This document shows, piece by piece, positions 56,716 through 64,000 of a stretch of 64,000 nt of DNA; the first letter of the stretch is position 1, and each line of letters begins with the position of its first letter. The stretch is from Hortaea werneckii (Eukaryota; Ascomycota; Dothideomycetes; Mycosphaerellales; Teratosphaeriaceae): NCBI GenBank assembly GCA_037044905.1, contig JBAOKB010000037.1, forward strand, positions 1,116,001-1,180,000. Direction: 5' to 3'. A model generated the notes under the pieces. The model was not told the origin of the DNA, did not search any database, and saw only the letters and a list, made by a program, of their open reading frames with translations. The position numbers and the translations under genes are program-made.

Positions 56716-57995
56716 TTTGACGGTGTTGAGCTACTTTGGTGAGGAAAGTAGATCAGGTGTCGCTCTTGCGATGGGATTGAAGAAGTGAAGCTCGTCGCGA
56801 ATCGTAGTCTGACGCTAAGAGGGAGGGCGATAGCTTCAAGCGGTCGTCCAGGCGATGATGATGTGCGGTTGTCAGACAGGTCAGAGAGAGGACCAGACCA
56901 CAAGAGCTTGGGGTATGGAGGAGCTTTTGTGAAGGGCGTGCACGGTGCGCGGACGTTCCGACGTCACCTGCAGGAATCAACGTCATTAATCACGGCTCGC
57001 TCGGCGTCGTGCCAGTTGGTGCGATGCGCGCGCTTCGCTCAAGGTTTGCGCTCCAACGATGACTTCAAGGTGGTCCGATCTTATTATCTGGGTCTTTTTG
57101 TCTTTGGCGCTTGGGTCTAGATGGTTGATTATCACATGTGAACTTCTTCGATGGCATGGGGCACAACCAGATAATGAACATTGATGTGATCTGACCATGA
57201 ATTGCAACCCATGTCGCGGATCGCCTTTGTTGCCCCGGGCGATCATCTTCTGTGCCACGTGCGATCTACGCGCCACCGCCGCTCATTCAGAAGCGATGCG
57301 TCCGTTCGACGATGAAGATTGTCACGCCATTTGGTGGTCTGTGGTGTGGTGATGAACACTTTTAGTGTCGCATTATTCATCGCGATTAAGAAACCAGAAA
57401 AAAGACCATAACTTGGACAACCTTCCGCAAAAGCAAGCCACACCCGCTGCTTAAGGTTCGCGAGCCCGATAGTTCGCGCAAGTGGGCGTTGAATTTCCCT
57501 TTGCAGCACCGGCGGCCGGCGGAAAGGTATGACGTTAGATGCTTAACACACCAAATGACATTGATGCCACTGTCTGATTCGGCAGGCGGATTATTAGACG
57601 TTGAACCTCATTGCATCTCTGGATCCCACTTCAGCGATGTTTTTCCCCGTCAGTTGCAAGTGCAACTTCCTTGAGATTTAGAAATGTTGTCCTGGCTACA
57701 CACGTAAGTCGTCGCATCAGTAGAACCGCTAAGACACTGCTGTTTGTTGTTCGGTTGTTTATGCACAAACAAGACGGATTCGAGGCCGTCGCCGCTGCAC
57801 CCAGGCAGCAATCACGTGATCTTCCTTCTCTCTCACTATTACTGGTTTTTCACGCAGCAATTCTAGCTTCGACACTGCTACATGGTCCAATTTTCTTCGA
57901 CTATGAAGGAAGAAAGGGAGAGAGGAATCCAAAAAAAAAAAAAAACTCCCAAAAAATCGAGAAGCCATCAACCACAGCCCTCCAGCAGACCTTCC
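56716..57995. other. Intergenic region (1.3 kb)
   Basis: Promoter of NCE102 and 3' flank of the GPI-type gene. Frames of up to 141 codons show no motifs. An A15 run lies near 57931-57945. Confidence 0.5.
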
Positions 57996-59841
57996 CTAGA
58001 CTACCAGCAGCACACCTAAGACCGTGCCCAGTGTAACCAAGATCAAGCTCAAGGACAAAGCATTTCCAACTGCTTGACTTTTGTCCGGACAACCCCCAAT
58101 GCACTTCCCACTCGGTCCGCCCTGACCTCCCGCATCCGCCGCCATCGAGGACAGCGCAGCGCCCAATTCCTCCGAGATCCTCGCAGCGGCCGAGCTCGAG
58201 GCCGTCCGCGGGTCGACCGTGGTTCGGCTTGCTGTAGCAGTAGGGAGCCAGGTGACGAAACTGCAGTAAAGAACGTAAGAGGGGAGTGTCAGCCGATCTG
58301 TTCTGCTATGGTTTTTTTTTTTCTCGTTTTTTTTCTTTTATGGATTTGTTCGAAAAAGAATTGAACTGTCCAACTTACGACGTAACAAGACGCACCGACT
58401 GCGATCCCGCGAAGTTGCTGGCCAATGTCCATGTGGTCAAGCTCGGTCTGACGTCCCTGAGACTACCGTCTGAAGGCGCGCTGGCTCCTAGATGCGGTAT
58501 CCAAAACTCGTGATCAGTATTTGAAAGTTTTTAAAGAAATTTGAAAAAAAGAAAAAAAAAGAACGGAACTCACCCCAAGCCAGATTAACCAACGGCGCCG
58601 TAGTCGTGAACTTCGGCCCCAAACTCCCAATCCCCATCACATCCCCGCTCAGAGGCGGCCGGTCCAACTTCCCGCCGGGATGCAGACTCCCCAGCCACCC
58701 GACCAGTCGGAGCAGGAAAAGATACGCGACGGGGTTCTGCGAAGCGCAGAAGTTCTCGATCCTAGATGCCAAACCCCCGAAAGGGATGATGTTAGCGAGA
58801 CATGCTCTCTTTTCTTCTGTGGGAGATGGATGGGTGCAATGAGGAAAGGGAAGGCAAGAGAGGGATGGCCGTATTTTCCTTTTCCCTGCTCTTCTACTTC
58901 CTCACTGACCTCCCACCCCCCATCGATCCATCCACGCTTATTGTTACACGCGGAAACTCACCGTCCCAACCCCTCTGTCATCTTCCCAAACTCCACCCCC
59001 GCTCCCCCTTCACCAGCAGTCAAACATTCGGCACAAGCACTAAAATTCCTCCAAACCTCCCCCTCCGGACCAAAGCGGGTTGTTGCAGATGTCTGACACA
59101 TACAAGCCTGAAAGGCCGCGCTCTGCGCGGAGTCGTACGGGTCCGTCCAGGGTCCGAGTGTGTCGTGGCAGGTTGAGATGTGTGTTAGCAAGGCGTTGCA
59201 GTTGGGTAAGGGGAAGGAGGAGGAGGAAGAAGGGGATGGGGATGGAGGGTGGAAACATGTTTCGAGGGCGGGGATGTTGATGGTTGGTAGGAGAGAGCTG
59301 GTTGTCTGAGGTTGTGGTGGATGGGCGTCTTGGGATGATGGACGGGAAGAGGTGGAGGGGAGTAGGGTTCCCTCGCTCCCGGTTGATGGTGGGGAGAGGA
59401 TGGATGGCGTCGAGACGCCAGATCCGGTTCTTTCTGACGGCGGCGTGGCCTGGCCATCACGATCAGCTATCCCGCCCATCTCAACCCCGCCGCTGACCCG
59501 GAGGAAGTGATGATGCCCACCTCTCCACGTGCACTCGCCAGCTCCCCACTACCGAGAGCATCCCAGGAGAGACAAAACAGCGTATGCTGGTAACTCGATG
59601 ACGAAACCGCTTCTCTCTGCCAGACCTGCGGCGGCCCGGGACAAGGCGTCCGCTGGGCAGCGACGGTCAGCGTCTCGAGTACTTCCGAGGTCACGGTGAC
59701 TGGGGATCCTGGAGAGATATGAGAGGTAGAAGTGGCGAACGTCGCTAATTCGCCTGAGGATGGGAAGGGAGCTGGGGCGTTAGCGGCGCAGGTTGTAGGT
59801 GGGTAGGCGATCGCTATCGAGAGGATTGCGAGGCGACGCAT
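57996..59841 (-). CDS. Secreted Ser/Thr-rich protein with GPI-anchor-type C-terminus
   Basis: Begins with a signal peptide (MRRLAILSIAIAYPPTTCA) and a Ser/Thr/Pro-rich region. A cysteine domain follows: FPLPNCNALLTHISTC, AFQACMCQTS, NFSACAECLTAG and ENFCASQNPVAY, a pattern of six or more Cys found in surface glycoproteins. Introns at 58762-58961, 58488-58573 and 58261-58378 all have GT-AG and clean joins. The end is a small-residue region (GGQGGPSGKCIGGCPD, NALSLSLILVTLGTVLGVLLVV), a hydrophobic tail that suits GPI attachment. A frame change near 59480 joins the two halves of the first exon. About 470 residues. A cell-wall or surface role is likely. I do not recognise the family. Confidence 0.65.
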
Positions 59842-60136
59842 CGTGTAGAGGTAGGTTGGGGATATCAGATTTTCTCAGGCGCTGGATAGGGATAGATGCT
59901 CGGGAGGGATAGTTCACGCGGCGTTGATGTGGTAAGGAGAGCGGCTCGGAATACTTAGAATCGGTAAAGAGAGATTCTGAGAAGAAGTCGTCAAATGAAT
60001 ATAACACATGAACGCCCACGGCTCAAGTAGCACGCGGGCGGCAAAAAGCCTAATAATCATTCACCACTGTCAATGAGCCCTGTTGACCCACCCTAACCAC
60101 GCTTCTGCAAGCGAAGGCTTAGCACGTGCCCTGATC

Positions 60137-61489
60137 CTACTTCTTCGCACCCGCCTTCTGCTCCTCCTCCGCCACAAGCCCCAGAACCTCCTGCTCACTC
60201 ATCCACGCCCTCACACTCTCCATAACCCCCTCCAGCGCATCGCCCCCTTCCATCACATCATCCAAATGCCTCGAGTCCAATCCACTCCGATGATCGCTCA
60301 CCCGCTGCTGTCCCCAATTATACGTTCGGACCTTATTTTCGCGGCCGACTTTACCCGCGCCAGCGCCCCGCCGCAGCCGGATCATCTCCTCCTCGCGCTC
60401 TTCGCGCCGCATCTGCGCGATGCGCGCCCGCAGGATCCGCCACGCTTCTCGCGGTTCTGCGTCTGCGACCGCGTCTCCTGCACCATGACGACGGAGTTGG
60501 TGGGGGCATGCGTCAGGCGCACGGCGGACTCGGTGCGGTTCACGTGCTGGCCGCCGGCCCCGCTCGCCCGCATCACGTCCGTCTTCACGTCCCGCGCGTC
60601 GACGTAGTAGTCGCTCTTGGGGTCGTTGAAACTCTCTTCCCCCTGGAGATCCACGCCGCCTGCGCCGCCTTCTGCGGGGATGGACGGGAGGACTAGGACG
60701 CTCGCGGCGGAGGTGTGGGTCCGGCCTTTGGACTCCGTGGCCGGCACGCGCTGGACGCGGTGGACGCCTGCTTCGCAGCGGAGGACGCCGTAGGCGCCGG
60801 GGGAGTCGACTTCGAGGATGGCTTCCTGCACGTGGGAGCCGCCGGCGCCGACACCGGCCGTCATGCCGTCGGCGGTCTCGTATTTGAGGAGACTGGCTCG
60901 GAGCCCGTTGCGGGCGCAGTAGGCTTCGTACATGCGGACCAGGTCTCCGGCGAAGAGGGCGGCTTCGTCGCCGCCAGCACCAGGGCGGATCTCGATGAGG
61001 CAAGGCAGGTGGGCAAAGGGGTGGATAGGGATGAGGCTGTGTTTGAGGGCCTGGGTGGCTTGCGCAATCTGCTGTTCAGTTGGATCGATGTCTTCCTCGG
61101 CTAGCTCGCGAAGCTCTTGATCTTTGGATGCGAGGAGTGATTGGAGTTCCTGCGAGGCCGAGAGGGCTTTGTCGTACTCTTTGATGGCGGAAGAAGTGCG
61201 TTGTAGCTCGCCGAGACGCTTTGCAGAGGCAGCATCGTAGTCGGAGGCGAGCTTGTCGGTGAGGGCGGCATGTTCTTGCGCGATCGTTCTGGCTCGAGTG
61301 AGCAGGGCCGGGGAGATGCTATCTGGCTTTGAAGCTGGTGATTGGACTCAGTGAGATGCAGGCGCATGTTTAGGTGGAATTGGTGTCGGTACCTGTGCTT
61401 TGAAATCGCGTGAAGGGACGCTGTCGCACGACCGACGACCGTGTCAGCTGACGTAGACATTGGGAGCAGATCCATGGCCGAGAGATCAT
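60137..61489 (-). CDS. MRF1: Mitochondrial peptide chain release factor 1
   Basis: Class I release factor for UAA and UAG in mitochondria. The catalytic GGQ is in RASGAGGQHVNRTES; EIRPGAGGDEAALFAGDLVRMY, HRVQRVPATESKGRTHTS and VRTYNWGQQRVSDHR are family blocks. Exon 1 is 61393-61489, from an ATG at 61487-61489 that opens MISRPWICSQCLRQLTRSSV, an Arg/Ser-rich mitochondrial presequence; exon 2 is 60137-61334, with a 58-nt intron. This start is in a different frame from the ORF that opens with MDLLPMSTS and is preferred because it splices in frame. One base is missing near 60456, between QTQNREK and AWRILRARIAQMRREE; the corrected total is 431 residues. The basic, Lys-rich C-terminus ends AGAKK. 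Confidence 0.93.
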
Positions 61490-61901
61490 GACGGATTGGG
61501 AAGGAACGCAGACCTCCAGCTTCTGCTACTGGAGGAGACGCGGCGACATTTGGGATGACGCGCCCGGCCGAGGTTCAAACGGCGACCGTCTGCTTCAAAC
61601 GCCTCCCTGAAATGGTTTAGCACGGCGGAGGCCTTTGGTCTACCCCGGATGATATGCAGCCAACCCGCGGGGAAGCTTTGCATAAGCCGTGCATAGACTG
61701 CATAGTCGCGGTATAAATCCCATTGAGACCTCATTCTTTCGGTCCATGGGCACGCCGGATCTAGAACGGGATGTGATGTGTTTTATTTGAGGAGAGGAGG
61801 AGGTCGCCTCCTTCGACTCTCACACTCCTTAGGTTTGGGCTGTTTCACTACCTTCGTTTGCGATCACTCGGCGCATTTCCTAGTCGTGCGGAAGGAAGTT
61901 G
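61490..61901. promoter_or_regulatory. Divergent promoter, MRF1 / MFS exporter
   Basis: Between divergent starts. An 82-codon minus-strand frame upstream of MRF1 (61486-61734) is probably leader sequence and not part of the protein. Confidence 0.45.
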
Positions 61902-63692
61902 ATGTTGTACAAGGACGCAACACGATCTAAAATCATGGGAAAGAATGATGAGAAGAACGGGAGTGATGATGACTATCGGAACGAGGAATCCAGCGAGACC
62001 GACCAGCAACAGCAACCCCACGACGAGAAGAAAGGACGAAATGGCTCCCCGGACGAACCCTCATCTAAACCCAATGTCTATCAACAACCCTACGAGCACG
62101 AAGAAGACGAAGAACAAGAAGACCCCAACATCGTCGACTGGGACGGTCCCAACGACCCTCAAAACCCACGCAACTGGCCCACGCGCGCCAAAATCTTCAA
62201 CCTCCTACTCGTCATCCTCCTGACCCTCCTCACCCCGCTCGCATCCAGCATGTTCGCCCCGGCGTCCCGCAAGTCCTGCAAGACTTCCGCACAGGCTCTA
62301 CCACGCTGGCCGAGTTCGTCGTGTCGATCTACATCCTCGGCTTCGCGGTCGGTCCGCTGATTATAAGTCCCATGTCGGAGATGTACGGCCGCATTCCCGT
62401 ATACATTGTTTGCAATGTCATGTTTGAGATTTTCACGATCGCGTGCGCGGTCTCGAATCTGACGCAGCTTATTGTTTTCAGCTTCTTCGCCGGGTGTTTT
62501 GGCGTTTGTCCTGTGACATTGGGCGGGGCGTCGATTTCGGATCTGATGGATCAGGATAAGAGGGGGGCGGCGATGTCGTTGTTCGGCATGGGACCTTTGC
62601 TGGGACCCGTAGTATGTGCCTTCTCTGGCTTTTCTTCTAACACTCGCAGCGATGTGCTGACGCTGTCACAGATTGGGCCGGTGGCGGGTGCGTATTTGGC
62701 TGCGGCTGAAGGGTGGAGGTGGACTTTTTGGTTGATTGCTATTGCTGTAAGCCGGTTTGGCGTCTACCGTACATTTCGCTTGTCTATATGCTAACGGATG
62801 ACCCAGTTCGGCGTCTGCGCCATCGCTCACGCCGCGCTATGTCGGGAGACATATGCTCCAGTCCTCCTAGCCCGGAAGACTAAACGCCTGCAGAAGGAAA
62901 CGGGCAACCAAGATCTACGTTCGAAACTCGACGATGGACTCCCAAACAAGACACGCTTCTCGCGCGCCATGGTCCGGCCGTTCAAAATGCTCCTTTTCTC
63001 ACCCATCGTAGGCCTTATGGCGCTCTACGTCGCCTTCGTCTACGGCATCCTCTACCTCCTCTACACCACCTTCACGTTCGTCTTCCAGCAGTACTACGGC
63101 TTCTCCGACGGCAACGTAGGCCTGACGTACATCGCCAGCGGCATCGGGATGTTCATCGGGCTCTTCCTTATCGGCGGTTCCTCCGATCGTATCTGAAACG
63201 TCTCGCGGCCAAACATGGCGGCGAGCTGAAGCCCGAGTACCGACTTATCCCGCTCATGTTCACCGCGTGGACGATACCCGTGGGTCTCTTCATCTATGGT
63301 TGGACGGCTGAATACCATGAGCAATGGGCTGTGCCCTTATTGGGAACATTGTTGTTTGGTGTTGGGATTATTGCTGCGTTGATCTGCGTTCAGCAGTATC
63401 TCATTGACGTAAGTACATCTCGTCGTCACTCCACCCTGCCGGCAAGTTCTTGAGATTGACGCTACTGTATAGGCATTCACCATCTACGCCGCCTCTGCGG
63501 TCGCTGCGAATACAGTGCTTCGTTCGATCGTGGGAGGCGTGCTGCCCCTGGCGGGTCTTAGCATGTACGACACTCTCGGTCTTGGGTGGGGTAATAGCCT
63601 TATCGCCTTCATCTCCCTAGCGATGGTCCCTATCCCTTTTGCCTTTATATCTGGGGCGAGAAGATCCGGAAGAGACCTATCAGCTTGTGTAG
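61902..63692 (+). CDS. MFS transporter, DHA1 (drug:H+ / polyamine) type
   Basis: Twelve-span major facilitator. In-frame ATGs at 61902 and 61935 (MGKNDEKNG); the latter is my preferred start. The cytosolic N-terminus is acidic and Gln-rich with IVDWDGPNDPQNPRNWP, a block common to fungal DHA1 carriers. Spans include FNLLLVILLTLLTPL, VSIYILGFAVGPLIIS with the PMSEMYGRIPVY motif, GGASISDLMDQDKRGAAMSL and LMALYVAFVYGILYLLY. Introns at 62612-62671, 62747-62806 and 63409-63472. Frame changes near 62261, 63187 and 63660-63680 (end reads EKIRKR) each need one base. Substrate unknown; toxin or drug export is possible. Downstream 63693-64000 carries no other gene. Confidence 0.85.
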
Positions 63693-64000
63693 TTGTTGCA
63701 TAGGAGTGATTATAGCATAGCTCCCACCCGCGCATTTGGCTGGAAATTCTAACAGGCGTAGATCGCCTTCCTCCCTCCAGACCGATTGAACTTGATTGCA
63801 GGACCTGTAAGGCTGTAGTAGCTGTAGCATGGCATCCATTGTAACATAGCGGCCGCCGCAGCGTGTTGAAACCGTACGGTCCTGACAAGACGCCGAGTTT
63901 GCTTGCTCCCAGACAGCCGTGAAGTCCATGCCAATCACCTGCCAATCGGATCTTCAATCCCATCCTCAAGTGCAAGCGCACCAGTGACCATCCAAAAACC
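63693..64000. other. 3' flank at window end
   Basis: The last 308 bases show only short frames antisense to the MFS gene and its 3' flank. No gene start is visible. Confidence 0.4.

Noticed and set aside
61486..61734. 82-codon frame that could extend MRF1 N-terminally
   Set aside because: The ATG at 61489 already gives a good presequence and an in-frame splice; the upstream frame ends in a stop.
1..64000. Pseudogenisation of many genes
   Set aside because: Breaks are single bases in homopolymers, also hit essential genes, and catalytic residues are conserved on both sides; consensus error is the simpler reading.
1..64000. tRNA, rRNA, transposon or CRISPR content
   Set aside because: I scanned intergenic stretches for T-loop-like motifs, terminal repeats, transposase or reverse-transcriptase motifs and spaced repeats and saw none; a covariance search would be decisive.

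Overview
The window reads as a gene-dense stretch of nuclear chromosome from a filamentous ascomycete (Pezizomycotina; a Dothideomycete is my guess, not proven). The reasons are short GT-AG introns of about 50-200 nt, several with TACTAAC-like branch points, fungal-only families (Zn2Cys6 regulator, Nce102, fungal sulfite oxidase type, SHB17-type phosphatase), and core eukaryotic genes. About 29 protein genes fit in 64 kb on both strands. I see no transposon, tRNA, rRNA, CRISPR array or secondary-metabolite cluster.

Layout. 1-7.4 kb: GDSL esterase tail, PHYHD1-like dioxygenase, PLD-like protein, a secreted two-module protein and a small Kozak-started ORF. 7.9-20.1 kb: a genome-maintenance-flavoured block with a SRAP/HMCES protein, an Mgr3-like mitochondrial TPR protein, a fused isochorismatase-like/AlkB dioxygenase, a SAP protein and two disordered nuclear-looking proteins, one with tandem ETPGY repeats. 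21.3-46.8 kb: mostly housekeeping genes: exosome RRP4, sulfite oxidase, a Zn2Cys6 factor, UTP15, TFIIH subunit TFB5, gamma-glutamyltransferase, a PNUTS-like CCCH protein with polyglutamine, SLY1, UBC12, SHB17 and a MOSC (mARC-like) protein. 47.3-64 kb: serine/threonine dehydratase, claudin-like membrane protein, a very large sterol-glucosyltransferase-type protein, Nce102, a GPI-anchored-type surface protein, mitochondrial release factor 1 and an MFS exporter.

A dominant technical feature is that more than half of the genes are broken by single-base length changes, mostly missing bases in short homopolymers, while the reading frame resumes at once with conserved sequence. Adding or removing one base per site restores whole codon numbers in many genes (for example 314, 366, 776, 571, 182, 424 and 431 residues). 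I therefore read these as consensus errors rather than pseudogenes, and give gene spans across them. Coordinates of introns come from splice-site reading and are exact only where the reading frame confirms them.

The most interesting biology is the AlkB dioxygenase fused to an isochorismatase-like domain that has lost two of its three catalytic residues, and the SRAP protein that carries two PIP-like motifs plus a ubiquitin-interacting motif in its tail.
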